Source: Spiribacter roseus
GTDB lineage: Bacteria; Pseudomonadota; Gammaproteobacteria; Nitrococcales; Nitrococcaceae
Assembly: GCF_002813635.1 (NCBI RefSeq)
Contig: NZ_CP016382.1
Coordinates: 372,001-436,000, forward strand
Reading direction: 5' to 3'
DNA length: 64,000 nt
Shown here: positions 21,990 through 31,389 of the stretch, piece after piece
Layout: each line of letters opens with the position of its first letter
Numbering within the stretch: the first letter of the stretch is position 1
Position numbers and translations under genes: made by a program
The notes under the pieces: model-generated
The model's input: only the letters and a program-made list of their open reading frames with translations
Database searches by the model: none
Told to the model about the DNA's origin: nothing

Positions 21990-22840
21990 CCGTCAAGCTG
22001 GCGGGTGGCCGCCAGGGTATTCTCCAGCAGCGTCGCGCGGGTCAGTGGTCCCACGCCGCCCGGTACCGGTGTCATCCATGCCGCGCGGGCCATGGCCGTC
22101 TCCGGCGCCACATCCCCCAACAGACGCCCGTCTGGCTGGCGGTTGATGCCCACGTCGATCACCGTGGCACCGGGCTTGATCCACTCGCCGGGGATAAAGC
22201 CCGTCCGCCCCACCGCGGCGACCAGGATGTCGGCCTGGGCCACCTGATCGCGTAGATCCCGTGTGCGGCTATGGCAGATCGTGACGGTGCAGCGGGCGTT
22301 CAGCAGCTCGAGCGCCATGGGCCGTCCGACGATATTCGACTGTCCGACCACCACCGCGTGGGCCCCGACCGGGTCGACGTCGGTGTGCTGCAGCAGGGTC
22401 ATGACGCCGTGTGGCGTGCACGAGCGAAGCCCCGGGAGGCGCAGGACCAGCCGACCGACGTTCTGCGGGTGAAAGCCATCCACATCCTTGGCGGGATCGA
22501 TGCGCTCGATGACCGCCTGGGCATCAATGGATTCGGGCAGCGGCAGCTGTACGAGGATGCCATGGGTGGCGGGATTGGCATTGAGCTCATCGATCAGCGC
22601 CATGAGCTCGGCCTGGGTCGTGGTGGCGGGCAGGTCGTAATCCTGCGAGACGAAGCCCACCTGCTCGCAGTCGCGGCGCTTCATGCGCACATAGACCGAT
22701 GAGGCGGCATTGTCACCCACCAGCACAACGGCCAGGCCGGGTGTGGATTGACCGTGTTCGCGACGCTCGCTGACCGCGGTCTGGATCTGATCACGGATGT
22801 CGGCGGCAATCGCCTTGCCGTCGATGATTCGGGCGGCCAT
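21986..22840 (-). CDS. folD: Bifunctional methylenetetrahydrofolate dehydrogenase/cyclohydrolase FolD
   Basis: Interconverts 5,10-methylene-, methenyl- and 10-formyl-tetrahydrofolate, supplying one-carbon units for purines and fMet. Catalytic [11 protein letters not shown] contains the conserved Tyr and Lys; [27 protein letters not shown] and the NADP-binding [15 protein letters not shown] follow. The start [15 protein letters not shown] at 22840 has GGAG 8 bases before it; five extra in-frame residues upstream are not conserved. At 284 residues it is standard. It runs against radA and shares stop-codon bases with it. Confidence 0.96.
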   Translation of the reverse strand: MAARIIDGKAIAADIRDQIQTAVSERREHGQSTPGLAVVLVGDNAASSVYVRMKRRDCEQVGFVSQDYDLPATTTQAELMALIDELNANPATHGILVQLPLPESIDAQAVIERIDPAKDVDGFHPQNVGRLVLRLPGLRSCTPHGVMTLLQHTDVDPVGAHAVVVGQSNIVGRPMALELLNARCTVTICHSRTRDLRDQVAQADILVAAVGRTGFIPGEWIKPGATVIDVGINRQPDGRLLGDVAPETAMARAAWMTPVPGGVGPLTRATLLENTLAATRQLDG

Positions 22841-22924
22841 GGGCGGGCTCCTCACCGGTGTGGATTCGACGCTGCGCGGACTTTACCGCCCGAGCCCGGG
22901 CGGATCCAGCCATTGACATGATCT

Positions 22925-22954
22925 GGGGCGGGAATGGTTGTACAATCCCGCCCC
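22925..22954. promoter_or_regulatory. Perfect GC-rich inverted repeat over the tRNA-Arg promoter
   Basis: GGGGCGGGA (22925-22933) and TCCCGCCCC (22946-22954) form a perfect 9-base inverted repeat around 12 bases, ending two bases before the tRNA. A near-consensus -10, TACAAT (22941-22946), lies in the loop and first arm base. A TTGACA at 22913-22918 is 22 bases upstream of it, too far for a normal -35. This could be an operator or an RNA hairpin at the transcript 5' end. Confidence 0.5.
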
Positions 22955-22956
22955 GT

Positions 22957-23033
22957 GCGCCCGTAGCTCAATCGGATAGAGCATCGGCCTTCTAAGCCGA
23001 GGGTTGCAGGTTCAAGCCCTGCCGGGCGCGCCA
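22957..23033 (+). tRNA. tRNA-Arg (anticodon TCT)
   Basis: 77 bases, acceptor GCGCCCG/CGGGCGC, G discriminator and encoded CCA. Anticodon loop CTTCTAA in a TCGGC/GCCGA stem gives TCT, reading AGA/AGG codons that are rare in this GC-rich DNA. Confidence 0.98.
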
Positions 23034-23040
23034 GTCTTTA

Positions 23041-24165
23041 TCAGGCGGCGGCGTCGGCGCGCCGCAGGGAGCGCTTGAGCAGGCGCTCGATGCCTTTCAG
23101 CAGTTTGCCCTCATCCGGCGCCACCAGCGAAATCGCCTCACCGGAATTGCCGGCACGACCGGTGCGACCAATGCGATGGACGTAGTCCTCGGCCACATGC
23201 GGCAGGTCAAAGTTGACCACATGGGGCAGCTGGTCGATGTCGAGCCCGCGGGCGGCGATGTCGGTGGCCACCAGAACCCGCACGTGACCCTTTTTAAAAC
23301 CATCCAGCGCCTTGGTGCGCGCCGTCTGGCTCTTGTTGCCATGAATCGCGGCGGTGCTCAGCCCATCCTTGTCGAGCTGTTTGCTCAGGTTGTTGGCGCC
23401 GTGCTTGGTGCGGGTGAACACCAGCACCTGCTGCCAGTCGCCCTCGCGGATCAGGCGGCTTAGCAGCGGCCGCTTCTCAGCCTTGTCCAGGCGATAGACC
23501 GACTGCTCCACCGTGTCGGCGGCACTGTGCTTGGGGGCGACGTCGATTTCGACAGGGTTTTTCAGCATGCCCCCGGCAAGCTGGCGGATCTCGCGGGAGA
23601 AAGTGGCCGAGAACATCAGCGTCTGCCGCTCGGTGGGCAGCTTTTTCATGACCTTGCGGATGTCGTGAATGAAGCCCATGTCGAGCATGCGGTCGGCTTC
23701 ATCCAGTACCACGCTCTCGACGCGGTCGAGGCGCAGGTTGTCGCGCTGGAGGTGATCGAGCAGGCGTCCCGGGGTGGCGATGACAATATCGACCCCCTTG
23801 CGCAGACGATCGATCTGGGGCTGCATGCCAACGCCGCCGAATATGACAGCCGAGCGCAGCGGCAGATTGCGGCCGTACTGCTTGACACTGTCATGGATCT
23901 GGGCCGCCAGCTCGCGGGTGGGGGCAATAATGAGCAGCCGCACGGGGCGGCGCTTGCCCTGGGGTTCGACCGCGGCAAGCCGCTGGAGCAGCGGCAGAGT
24001 GAAGGCGGCGGTCTTGCCGGTGCCGGTCTGGGCGGCGCCGAGGAGGTCTTTGCCGTCAAGGACCTGAGGGATGGCCTGCTCTTGAATGGACGTCGGGGTG
24101 GTGTAGCCCGATGCCTTCACGGCGTCGAGCAGTTCGGTCTGGAGACCGAAATCATCAAATGTCAT
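23041..24165 (-). CDS. rhlE: DEAD-box ATP-dependent RNA helicase, RhlE-like
   Basis: RNA duplex-unwinding helicase that probably acts in RNA turnover or ribosome assembly. All motifs are present: Q motif [64 protein letters not shown] and [10 protein letters not shown]. It is a minimal core enzyme (374 residues) with almost no C-terminal tail, only a short basic/Ala stretch. The start MTFDDFGL at 24165 has AAGGAG about 10 bases upstream; a longer frame reaching into the tRNA-Pro region is not coding. RhlE versus other DEAD-box subfamilies is a best guess. Confidence 0.9.
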   Translation of the reverse strand: MTFDDFGLQTELLDAVKASGYTTPTSIQEQAIPQVLDGKDLLGAAQTGTGKTAAFTLPLLQRLAAVEPQGKRRPVRLLIIAPTRELAAQIHDSVKQYGRNLPLRSAVIFGGVGMQPQIDRLRKGVDIVIATPGRLLDHLQRDNLRLDRVESVVLDEADRMLDMGFIHDIRKVMKKLPTERQTLMFSATFSREIRQLAGGMLKNPVEIDVAPKHSAADTVEQSVYRLDKAEKRPLLSRLIREGDWQQVLVFTRTKHGANNLSKQLDKDGLSTAAIHGNKSQTARTKALDGFKKGHVRVLVATDIAARGLDIDQLPHVVNFDLPHVAEDYVHRIGRTGRAGNSGEAISLVAPDEGKLLKGIERLLKRSLRRADAAA

Positions 24166-24205
24166 CGAATGGTTACTCCTTGTGATCAGCACCACTATAC
24201 GCGCA

Positions 24206-24234
24206 TTGACCGCCAGTAGGGGGCTCAGTATTAT
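24206..24234 (+). promoter_or_regulatory. Strong promoter for tRNA-Pro/His/Lys cluster
   Basis: TTGACC (24206-24211) and TATTAT (24229-24234) with exactly 17 bases between them, about 44 bases before tRNA-Pro. A TATAGT on the minus strand (24199-24194) may serve the divergent helicase gene, so the two promoters sit back to back. Confidence 0.7.
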
Positions 24235-24277
24235 TTCGGGATTCCTGACGAATGCGGCGGGAATCCTGCGGACGAAG

Positions 24278-24354
24278 CGGGGTGTAGCGCAGCCTGGTAG
24301 CGCGCCTGCTTTGGGAGCAGGATGTCGGGGGTTCAAATCCCTCCACCCCGACCA
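24278..24354 (+). tRNA. tRNA-Pro (anticodon TGG)
   Basis: 77 bases, acceptor CGGGGTG/CACCCCG, A discriminator, encoded CCA. Anticodon stem CCTGC/GCAGG around TTTGGGA gives TGG. First of three tRNA genes transcribed together. Confidence 0.98.
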
Positions 24355-24380
24355 GCCATACCGCAGGAAAACAATCGGTG

Positions 24381-24457
24381 GTGGGCGTAGCTCAGTTAGG
24401 TAGAGCTCCGGATTGTGGCTCCGGTGGTCGTGGGTTCAAGTCCCATCGCTCACCCCA
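24381..24457 (+). tRNA. tRNA-His (anticodon GTG)
   Basis: Acceptor GTGGGCG/CGCTCAC with a C discriminator and encoded CCA; the extra G at 24380 supplies the tRNA-His-specific G-1 that pairs with C73. Loop ATTGTGG carries GTG. Confidence 0.98.
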
Positions 24458-24468
24458 CCTTTTTCGAT

Positions 24469-24544
<76 letters not shown>

Positions 24545-24587
24545 TCCGATCCCGACCACCCGGCAACCTCATTCACGGAGCAATGCC

Positions 24588-25223
24588 TTGTCCGGCGACC
24601 CGCTGAGCCGCCTCAGCCGCTATCACCCGGTCGTGATTGAAGGCGCCGGCGGGCGCGACGATCGTGACCCGGCCGTCGTGGCCGAGCGGCTTGGCGAGCG
24701 CCTGCAGGTGCACTGGCAGTCCCGACCCGATTCCCGGACCCCCTTGTTGATCACCCAGGGCGATCCGCGCGAGGCGCGGGGCATCGCGGCGATCACGCCA
24801 CGGGTCGCAGAGCGGCTGTCACTGGATCGTGGACTGGTCTGCCTGGATGAGGCGATTGCCCCCTACCACGCCCGCGATGCCGATCGGCAGGGGGTGATCA
24901 CCGAGTTCCGCTATTCGCAGCTTGAAGCCTGTCTGGAAGCCGCCAGCCCCGGGGCCATCACCCGCCTGGAAACGGCGGTGGACGAGGCCATTGCCACCAA
25001 GAACGCCCGGCGCAGGGCGCAGGGGCAGCCGCCCCTGAAGGCCTATTTCCGCGATTTCGCCCTGCTCCAGGAGGTCACCAAGGCCGCCTGTCGGCAGGTC
25101 TGCGGGGCGATCACCGTCGCCCATACCGACTCCACGGTCCATGAGTTTTCGGTGACCAGCTTCTATACCGTCGGCCTGTCGCTGGGGTGGATCGACCCCG
25201 GCGACATGCTGATGACCTACTGA
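24588..25223 (+). CDS. Hypothetical protein, 211 residues
   Basis: I do not recognise this protein. It is soluble-looking, with no signal peptide or membrane helix. It is rich in Arg, Ala and Asp, with YHPVVIEGAGGRDDRD near the start and a helical second half containing AVDEAIATKNARRRAQG. Its last 60 residues (AYFRDFALLQEVTKAAC, then FSVTSFYTVGLSLGWID) look folded rather than random. The TTG at 24588 has GGAG 7 bases upstream; an ATG at 24583 is out of frame. Codon bias is like that of its neighbours. It follows the tRNA cluster and may be read from the same promoter. Its end overlaps the convergent YceI gene by about 7 bases. Confidence 0.6.
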   Translation: MSGDPLSRLSRYHPVVIEGAGGRDDRDPAVVAERLGERLQVHWQSRPDSRTPLLITQGDPREARGIAAITPRVAERLSLDRGLVCLDEAIAPYHARDADRQGVITEFRYSQLEACLEAASPGAITRLETAVDEAIATKNARRRAQGQPPLKAYFRDFALLQEVTKAACRQVCGAITVAHTDSTVHEFSVTSFYTVGLSLGWIDPGDMLMTY

Positions 25224-25807
25224 CGGATGCCCTCGACCTCAAGCTGGATGTAGACGGTCTCGCTGGCCGGGCCCAGATTGTAGTCGATGCCATAGTCGGC
25301 GAGCTGGAACGAGGTCTCGCCGGTGAAGCCCGCGCGATAGCCGCCCCATGGATCCTCGCCTTCGCCGATCTTCTCCACATCAATACTGATCGGTCGGGTC
25401 ACACCGCGCAGCGTGAACTCGCCCTCGAGCGTGGCCGTGCCGTCGCCGTGGGGGATGTAGTCGGTGCTGACGAAACCGGCCTCCGGATGGGACTCGACCG
25501 CCAGAAAGTCGTCGCTGCGCAGATGCTCATCGCGTTCGGCGTGATTGGAATCAACGCTGGCCGGATCAATATCCACCGAGATGCTCGCCGCCTCGGGGTT
25601 GTCGGCGTCGTAGCTGAACTGGCCACTGAAGTCGTTGAAGCGTCCCGTCAGCCAGCTGTAGCCGAGGTGGCTGATGCGGAAGTTGATGGAGGCATGGGCG
25701 CCTTCGGTGTCAATGACATAGTCCGCCGCCATGGCCGGGGCGCTCAGCCATGCCCCGGCAAGGATCAGACTGCCCAGCACGGGGCGGGTGATGCGATGGT
25801 CGACCAT
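25217..25807 (-). CDS. YceI family secreted protein
   Basis: Periplasmic lipocalin-like barrel of the YceI family, which binds polyisoprenoid or other amphiphilic molecules; E. coli YceI is induced by alkaline and osmotic stress. A signal peptide with a hydrophobic core and cleavage after AMA (about residue 28) precedes ADYVIDTEGAHASINF, then SVDIDPASVDSNHAERDEHL and FTLRGVTRPISIDV, all typical. The start at 25807 has AGGAGA 8 bases upstream. It is 196 residues long, as expected. No cytochrome b561 partner, often found with it, is nearby. Confidence 0.92.
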   Translation of the reverse strand: MVDHRITRPVLGSLILAGAWLSAPAMAADYVIDTEGAHASINFRISHLGYSWLTGRFNDFSGQFSYDADNPEAASISVDIDPASVDSNHAERDEHLRSDDFLAVESHPEAGFVSTDYIPHGDGTATLEGEFTLRGVTRPISIDVEKIGEGEDPWGGYRAGFTGETSFQLADYGIDYNLGPASETVYIQLEVEGIRQ

Positions 25808-25966
25808 CGGGGTGTCTCCTGATAGGTGAATGAACAATGCTCCACGGTACGCGAAGCCCCTGTCTGCATCGAGCCCTTCAGGATCCGCGTCACGCCCGCG
25901 GCGACTGGCACAATCTTCGGTCCCGTGTTGCAATGCACCAAACGCGATTTGGACGAGGAGGGCGCC

Positions 25967-26518
25967 ATGACGGATCCCACGGACATCAGCGCGCGCCGCG
26001 AGGCCTGGCGCTACAAAGGGGGTGATCGGCCGGATTTTGCGGTTGAGCCCGGGCCCGGGCAGGAGTCGGTCTGGGACTATCCCCGCCCGCCGGCCTACGA
26101 ACCGGACCCGCGTGGGGTCAGCGTCAGCCTGGACGGTCACCCGGTGGCCCGCAGCGATCACGCCATCCGCGTCAAGGAGACCGGCAGCCCGCCGGCCTTC
26201 TACCTGCCGCCCGAGGCGGTGGAGTCCCGCTGGCTGCGGCCGTCATCACAGCGCACCTTCTGCGAATGGAAGGGCGAGGCGGAGTACTTTGACGTGGTCA
26301 CGCCCACGGCGGTGGCCGAGGCGGCCGTCTGGCGCTATCCGGCCCCATTGCCGGGGGCGGAGTCCATCGCCGGCTGGTACTCGCTGTATCCGGAGCAACT
26401 CACCTGTTACGTCGGCGACGAGCCGGTCAAGGCCCAGTCGGGCCGCTACTACGGCGGCTGGGTGACCGATGAGCTGGTTGGCCCGTGGAAGGGTGAGGCC
26501 GGCACCGGTCACTGGTAG
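25967..26518 (+). CDS. DUF427 domain protein
   Basis: A 183-residue protein of the DUF427 family, a small beta-rich fold named for WP.RV..... and the CxWKG motif, here FCEWKGEAEYFDV. It appears to hold a partial and a complete copy (GVSVSLDGHPVARSDHAIRV, then LTCYVGDEPVKAQSGRYYGG). The molecular role of DUF427 is not established. The ATG at 25967 has GAGGAGG just upstream. An in-frame extension upstream lacks homology. It ends 5 bases before the P-type ATPase, so they are likely cotranscribed. Confidence 0.87.
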   Translation: MTDPTDISARREAWRYKGGDRPDFAVEPGPGQESVWDYPRPPAYEPDPRGVSVSLDGHPVARSDHAIRVKETGSPPAFYLPPEAVESRWLRPSSQRTFCEWKGEAEYFDVVTPTAVAEAAVWRYPAPLPGAESIAGWYSLYPEQLTCYVGDEPVKAQSGRYYGGWVTDELVGPWKGEAGTGHW

Positions 26519-26523
26519 CGCCG

Positions 26524-29178
26524 ATGGACTGGCACGCACGCAGCGTCGAGACCACCGTCGACCAGCTCGACACCAAGCGCGGCGGGCTCGATGAATCCGA
26601 GGTGGCCCAGCGGCTCGAGCGCTACGGTGCCAACCGCCAACGTCCCCCGGCGCGCCGCAGCGCGTTCCAGCGCCTGATCAGCCAGTTCCGCAACCTGCTG
26701 ATCTATCTGTTGCTGGCGGCCGCGGTCATCACCGCGGCGCTGGGACATTGGATCGACTCCGGGGTCATCGTGGCGGTGGTGCTGATCAACGCGGTGATCG
26801 GCTACATCCAGGAGGGCAAGGCCGAGAGCGCCATGGCCGCCATCCGCGGAATGCTCGCCCCGGAAGCCACGGTGCGGCGCGACGGCCGGCGCCAGACGGT
26901 GGATGCCGCCCGGGTGGTGCCGGGGGATGTGCTGATCCTTGAACCCGGCGCCAAGGTCAGCGCCGATGTGCGCCTGATCCGCACGAGCGGCCTCGCCGTC
27001 GACGAGTCGGCACTGACCGGCGAGTCGGTGCCCGTGGACAAGACCCACGAGCCGGTCGAAGCCGGGGCCAGTCTGGGGGACCGGCGCTCGATGGCGTTCG
27101 CCGGCACGCTGGTGACCGCCGGCGAGGGCGAAGGTCTCGTGGTGGAGACCGGGGACCGGACCGAGCTCGGCCAGGTCACCGAAATGCTCTCGCGGGTCGA
27201 GACACTGACCACGCCGCTGCTGCGTCATCTCGATCAGCTGGGACGCCAGCTGGCGGTGATCATCGTCGCGGCCGGGGCGGCGACCGCCGTGGCCGGGGTG
27301 CTGCTGCACGGGTTCTCGCCGGTGGCGATGTTCATGGCGGCGGTCGGCCTGGCGGTGGCCGCGATCCCGGAGGGCCTGCCCGCGATCGTCACCATCACCC
27401 TCGCTCTCGGGGTGCGCCGGCTGGCGAGCCGCAATGCCATTGTGCGACGTCTGCCGGCGGTGGAAACGCTGGGCGCGGTCACGGTGATCTGCTCGGATAA
27501 GACCGGCACGCTCACGCGCAACGAAATGACCGTCCAGGCGTTGCTGCTGGCCGATGGGCTGCAGACCGTCGATCCGCAGCACGACCCGCCACACGGCGAC
27601 ACCGCCCGGGTGCTGGCCGAGGCGGTCACGCTCTGCAGCGATGCGACCATTACGCCGGACAGCACCGGCGAGACGCAGGTCAGTGGCGATCCCATGGAGG
27701 TTGCGCTGCTGCATCTGGCGGCGGCCAGTGATGTCGATGTCGAGGCCTGGCGGTCGCAGCACCCGCGGGTCGACAGCATTCCGTTTGATGCCGGGCATCG
27801 CTACATGGCCACGCAACATGGTGAGGGCGAGGCCCGGCGGCTGGTGGTCAAGGGCGCGCCGGAAGCCATCGTGCCGCGCTGCGACCGGGTGCTCACCGGC
27901 GCCGGTACCGCGGCACTGGATGAAGCGGCGTGGCATGGTCGCGCCGAGGAGCTGGCCGGCCGCGGGCTGCGCCTGCTGGCGGTGGCGGAGCAGCGCGGCG
28001 ATGACGCGGCGGTGGACCTGCACCAGGAGGCGGGCCCCGGTTCGCTTGTACTGATCGGCCTGGTCGGCATCATCGACCCGCCCCGGCGCGAGGCGATCGA
28101 TGCGGTGGCGGCGGCCCAGCGGGCGGGCATCCGCATTAAGATGATCACCGGCGACCACGCGGTGACCGCCGCGGCGATCGGCCGTCAGCTGGGGCTGGGA
28201 GACGAAACCCGCGGGGTGACCGGCGCCGCCCTCGAGGCCATGGACGACGATGAGTTCCAGCGCACCGCCGCCGGGCGTTCGGTGTTCGCGCGGGTGTCAC
28301 CGGCTCACAAACTGCGCCTGGTGGAGGCCCTGCAGGCCGATGGGCAGGTGGTGGCGATGACCGGCGACGGCGTCAATGATGCCCCGGCGCTGAAGCGCGC
28401 GGATGTCGGCGTGTCCATGGGGCGGGGGGGCACCGATGCCGCCCGCGAGTCCTCGGAGATCGTTCTCGCCGACGACAACTTCGCGACCATCGAGGCGGCC
28501 GTCCACGAAGGGCGCGTCGTCTACGACAATATCGTCAAGTCGATCCTGTTCATCCTGCCCACCAATGCCGCCCAGGCCCTGCTGTTGGTGGTGGCCGTGA
28601 TGGCGGGCCTGGTCCTGCCGGTGACGCCGGTCCAGATCCTCTGGGTGAACATGATCACCGCGGTGACACTGGCGCTGGCGCTGGCCTTCGAGCCCGCCGA
28701 AGAGGCCGTCATGGAGCGACCGCCACGCCCCGTCGATGCGGCGCTGATCCCCCCGGGCATGAGCATGCGGCTGGGGCTGGTGGCTCTGGTGATGCTGGGC
28801 GGAACGCTGGCGGTGTTCCTCAGTGAGCAGGCCGCGGGGCGCGATCTGGCCGAGGTGCGCACGCTGACCATCAATACCCTGGTGCTGTTCGAGGTCTGGT
28901 ATCTGTTCTCGGCCCGCCGCCTGCATGCCGGCACCCTCAATCGCGGTGGGCTGCTGGGAAACCGCTACGTGCTGGGCGCCATCGCCGTGATCGTGCTCGC
29001 CCAGCTGCTGTTCACCTATGCGCCGCCCCTGCAGCTGCTGTTCGACACCCGCGCGCTGGGTCTGCGGGACTGGCTGGTCGCGGTGCTCGTCAGTCTGCCG
29101 GTGGTGGCGGTGGTCGAGGGCCATAAGGCTTGGCAGCGGCGCCGCCCGGCGCAGGACGGGCGCGTCCATCGGGGTTAG
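26524..29178 (+). CDS. Cation-transporting P-type ATPase (P2-like)
   Basis: Ion pump of the inner membrane that forms a phospho-aspartate at D325 in SDKTGTLT. An N-terminal cation-ATPase domain, the TGES loop ([13 protein letters not shown]), the M4 motif [16 protein letters not shown] in the nucleotide domain and [13 protein letters not shown] are all present; 884 residues. The transmembrane sites differ from calcium pumps: M5 reads NAAQ where SERCA has NIGE, and M6 reads [16 protein letters not shown] with no acidic residue in the core, so the ion is probably not Ca2+. It resembles the CtpF/Pma1-like group. Ion specificity is unknown; sodium or another monovalent ion would suit a halophile. 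Confidence 0.9.
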   Translation: MDWHARSVETTVDQLDTKRGGLDESEVAQRLERYGANRQRPPARRSAFQRLISQFRNLLIYLLLAAAVITAALGHWIDSGVIVAVVLINAVIGYIQEGKAESAMAAIRGMLAPEATVRRDGRRQTVDAARVVPGDVLILEPGAKVSADVRLIRTSGLAVDESALTGESVPVDKTHEPVEAGASLGDRRSMAFAGTLVTAGEGEGLVVETGDRTELGQVTEMLSRVETLTTPLLRHLDQLGRQLAVIIVAAGAATAVAGVLLHGFSPVAMFMAAVGLAVAAIPEGLPAIVTITLALGVRRLASRNAIVRRLPAVETLGAVTVICSDKTGTLTRNEMTVQALLLADGLQTVDPQHDPPHGDTARVLAEAVTLCSDATITPDSTGETQVSGDPMEVALLHLAAASDVDVEAWRSQHPRVDSIPFDAGHRYMATQHGEGEARRLVVKGAPEAIVPRCDRVLTGAGTAALDEAAWHGRAEELAGRGLRLLAVAEQRGDDAAVDLHQEAGPGSLVLIGLVGIIDPPRREAIDAVAAAQRAGIRIKMITGDHAVTAAAIGRQLGLGDETRGVTGAALEAMDDDEFQRTAAGRSVFARVSPAHKLRLVEALQADGQVVAMTGDGVNDAPALKRADVGVSMGRGGTDAARESSEIVLADDNFATIEAAVHEGRVVYDNIVKSILFILPTNAAQALLLVVAVMAGLVLPVTPVQILWVNMITAVTLALALAFEPAEEAVMERPPRPVDAALIPPGMSMRLGLVALVMLGGTLAVFLSEQAAGRDLAEVRTLTINTLVLFEVWYLFSARRLHAGTLNRGGLLGNRYVLGAIAVIVLAQLLFTYAPPLQLLFDTRALGLRDWLVAVLVSLPVVAVVEGHKAWQRRRPAQDGRVHRG

Positions 29179-29181
29179 CTT

Positions 29182-29208
29182 TTGCCGGATGCGGCATGCC
29201 GGTATACT
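29182..29208 (+). promoter_or_regulatory. Promoter for tRNA-Leu(TAG)-tig
   Basis: TTTGCC/TTGCCG near 29181-29187 and a strong TATACT at 29203-29208, spacing 15-16. It lies just after the ATPase stop and about 20 bases before the tRNA, which is probably cotranscribed with tig. Confidence 0.55.
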
Positions 29209-29228
29209 GCGTGATGACGTTTTACTGC

Positions 29229-29316
29229 GCGAAAGTGGCGGAACTGGTAGACGCGCTGGGTTTAGGTCCCAGTGGGGCATCCCCCCGTGCGAGTTCGAGT
29301 CTCGCCTTTCGCACCA
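29229..29316 (+). tRNA. tRNA-Leu (anticodon TAG)
   Basis: Class II tRNA of 88 bases, acceptor GCGAAAG/CTTTCGC, A discriminator, encoded CCA. CTGGG/CCCAG stem around TTTAGGT gives TAG. It ends 18 bases before the tig start codon. Confidence 0.98.
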
Positions 29317-29334
29317 AAAATCCAGAGGTAGGTA

Positions 29335-30678
29335 ATGCAAGTATCGGTGGAGTCGGGCGACGGCCTGCAGCGTACGTTGAAGGTCCAGGTGCCCTCCGAA
29401 CAGGTGGACGGCAAGGTCGATGAAAAGCTGCGCGAGATGCGTGGCCAGGTCCGCCTGCAGGGGTTCCGGCCCGGCAAGGTGCCCATGAAAGTCGTGGAAA
29501 AGCGCTATGGGCCGCAGGTGCGCAGCGAGGTGCTCGACGAAGTGGTGCGGACCACTTATTCCGAGGCGCTCGAGCAGGAGTCGCTCCGGCCCGCCGGCAC
29601 GCCCGATATCCAGCCGCTGACGGTGGAGCCCGGTAAGGATCTGGAGTACGAAGCGCGCTTCGAGGTGATCCCCGATATCGAGGTCGAGGGTATCGAGTCC
29701 ATTGAGCTTGAGCGCCCGGCGGTGGATATCGAGGCCGCCGACGTGGATCGCATCCTCGACCGGCTGCGGCGTCAGCACGCCGAGTACACCGAGGTCGAGC
29801 GCGCGGCCGCGGAGGGTGATCGCGTGACCATCGATTTCGACGGCCGGGTCGATGGCGAGGAGTTCGAGGGCAACCAGGGCGAAGACGTTGAAGTCACCTT
29901 GGGCGACGGGCAGATGCCCGGCCCCTTCGAAGAGGCGCTGACCGGCATGCAGGCCGGTGATCAGAAGACCATCCGCTATACCTTCCCCGATGGCTTTCCG
30001 GATACCACGATCGCCGGGCGTGAGGCTGAGTTCGCCGTGACCATGAAAAAGGTCGAAGCCCCGGAGCTGCCGGAAGCGGACGAGGCCTTTGCCGAGACCC
30101 TGGGCATTGAAGGCGGCGTCGAGGCACTGCGCACGCGCATCGCCGAGAGCCTCGAACGGGAACGCGACCAGGCGGTTCGTAGTCGGATCAAGAACCAGGT
30201 GATGAATGCGCTGGTCGAACGCCACGAGGTGACGCTGCCACGCACGCTGGTGGATCAGGAGATCGAGCAGGTCCGTGAGCAGACGCTCGAGCAGATGCGT
30301 CAGGCCGGCGCCGCGGGAGACGATCCCGATCTGCCGGCGGATCGTTTCGAAGAAGAGGCCCAGCGGCGGGTCAAGCTGGGGCTGCTGGTCAACGAAGTGG
30401 TCCGGGCGAACAGCATCGAGATCGATCCCGAGCGTATGCAGTCGGCGCTGCAGCGGATCGCCGCCGGCTACGAACAGCCGCAGCAGGTCATGCAGCACTA
30501 CCTGCAGAACCAGGAGGCCATGCAGAGCCTGCAGCTCCAGGTGATGGAGGATCAGGTGGTCGACTGGGTGCTCGAGCGGGCCAGTGTCGTGGAAAAACCG
30601 ATGAGTCTCGACGCGCTTACCAGTGGCGTCGAGGATGAAGACAGCACCGAGACCAAAAACGGTCAGGAGTCAGAGTGA
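29335..30678 (+). CDS. tig: Trigger factor
   Basis: Ribosome-bound chaperone and prolyl isomerase that meets nascent chains at the exit tunnel. The ribosome-binding signature [17 protein letters not shown] is near residues 42-58, followed by the FKBP-like domain ([18 protein letters not shown], then [14 protein letters not shown]) and the long helical C-terminal arms. The protein is strongly acidic. AGAGGTAGG precedes the ATG. Order tig-clpP-clpX-lon-hupB-ppiD is the classic one. Confidence 0.97.
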   Translation: MQVSVESGDGLQRTLKVQVPSEQVDGKVDEKLREMRGQVRLQGFRPGKVPMKVVEKRYGPQVRSEVLDEVVRTTYSEALEQESLRPAGTPDIQPLTVEPGKDLEYEARFEVIPDIEVEGIESIELERPAVDIEAADVDRILDRLRRQHAEYTEVERAAAEGDRVTIDFDGRVDGEEFEGNQGEDVEVTLGDGQMPGPFEEALTGMQAGDQKTIRYTFPDGFPDTTIAGREAEFAVTMKKVEAPELPEADEAFAETLGIEGGVEALRTRIAESLERERDQAVRSRIKNQVMNALVERHEVTLPRTLVDQEIEQVREQTLEQMRQAGAAGDDPDLPADRFEEEAQRRVKLGLLVNEVVRANSIEIDPERMQSALQRIAAGYEQPQQVMQHYLQNQEAMQSLQLQVMEDQVVDWVLERASVVEKPMSLDALTSGVEDEDSTETKNGQESE

Positions 30679-30680
30679 AC

Positions 30681-31316
30681 ATGAGCGAAGAGCGCCCCGA
30701 TAACGGCCCGATGGCCACCGGCCTCGTGCCGATGGTGGTCGAGCAGACGGCACGTGGCGAGCGTGCATTTGATATCTATTCGCGGCTGCTCAAGGAGCGG
30801 GTGATATTCCTGGTGGGGCCGGTGGAGGATCATCAGGCCAATCTGCTGATCGCCCAGCTGCTGTTCCTGGAGTCGGAAAACCCCGATAAGGATATCCACT
30901 TCTACATCAACAGCCCCGGTGGCATGGTCACGGCGGGGCTCGCGATCTACGACACCATGCAGTTCATCAAGCCCGACATCAGCACCGTGTGCATTGGTCA
31001 GGCGGCCAGCATGGGCTCGCTGCTGCTGGCGGCGGGTGCGGCGGGCAAGCGCTTCGCGCTGCCCAACTCGCGGGTCATGATCCATCAGCCGCTGGGCGGC
31101 TTCCAGGGTCAGGCAACGGATATCGACATCCATGCCCGTGAGATCCTCAACACCCGCGAGCGTCTCAACGGCATTCTGGCCCATCACACCGGTCAGCCCA
31201 TCGAGACGATCGCCCAGGATACCGAGCGTGACAACTTCATGGATCCCGAGGCGGCGCGCGACTATGGCCTGGTGGACCAGGTCCTGACCGATCGCAGCAA
31301 GCTGCCGCTCGAGTAG
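30681..31316 (+). CDS. clpP: ATP-dependent Clp protease proteolytic subunit
   Basis: Fourteen-subunit serine protease barrel that works with ClpX. Catalytic serine in [14 protein letters not shown] and histidine in [10 protein letters not shown], with the aspartate further on; [19 protein letters not shown] is also typical. The ATG at 30681 is chosen; a GTG at 30675 that overlaps the tig stop (GTGA) and lies 5 bases after AGGAG is equally plausible and would add two residues. Length about 211. Confidence 0.96.
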   Translation: MSEERPDNGPMATGLVPMVVEQTARGERAFDIYSRLLKERVIFLVGPVEDHQANLLIAQLLFLESENPDKDIHFYINSPGGMVTAGLAIYDTMQFIKPDISTVCIGQAASMGSLLLAAGAAGKRFALPNSRVMIHQPLGGFQGQATDIDIHAREILNTRERLNGILAHHTGQPIETIAQDTERDNFMDPEAARDYGLVDQVLTDRSKLPLE

Positions 31317-31328
31317 CGGCGCCTTGCG

Positions 31329-31348
31329 TGCCCGTGGAAAAGCGGGCA
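31329..31348 (+). terminator. Hairpin between clpP and clpX
   Basis: TGCCCG/CGGGCA stem with an 8-base A-rich loop, 13 bases after the clpP stop and without a T tract. It may stabilise or attenuate the clpP message rather than end it. A TTGACT follows at 31360 and may belong to a clpX promoter. Confidence 0.3.
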
Positions 31349-31389
31349 TCGTCGAAATTGACTGTTTCTGGCATGCACAAAGGTAGCCC

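Noticed and set aside
25910-25936. Sigma54-like promoter (TGGCAC then TT) before the DUF427 gene
   Set aside because: The second element does not match TTGC at the required spacing.
28297-30498. A 733-codon minus-strand frame opposite the ATPase, tRNA-Leu and tig
   Set aside because: It crosses a tRNA gene and two conserved genes and reads as composition-driven antisense sequence.
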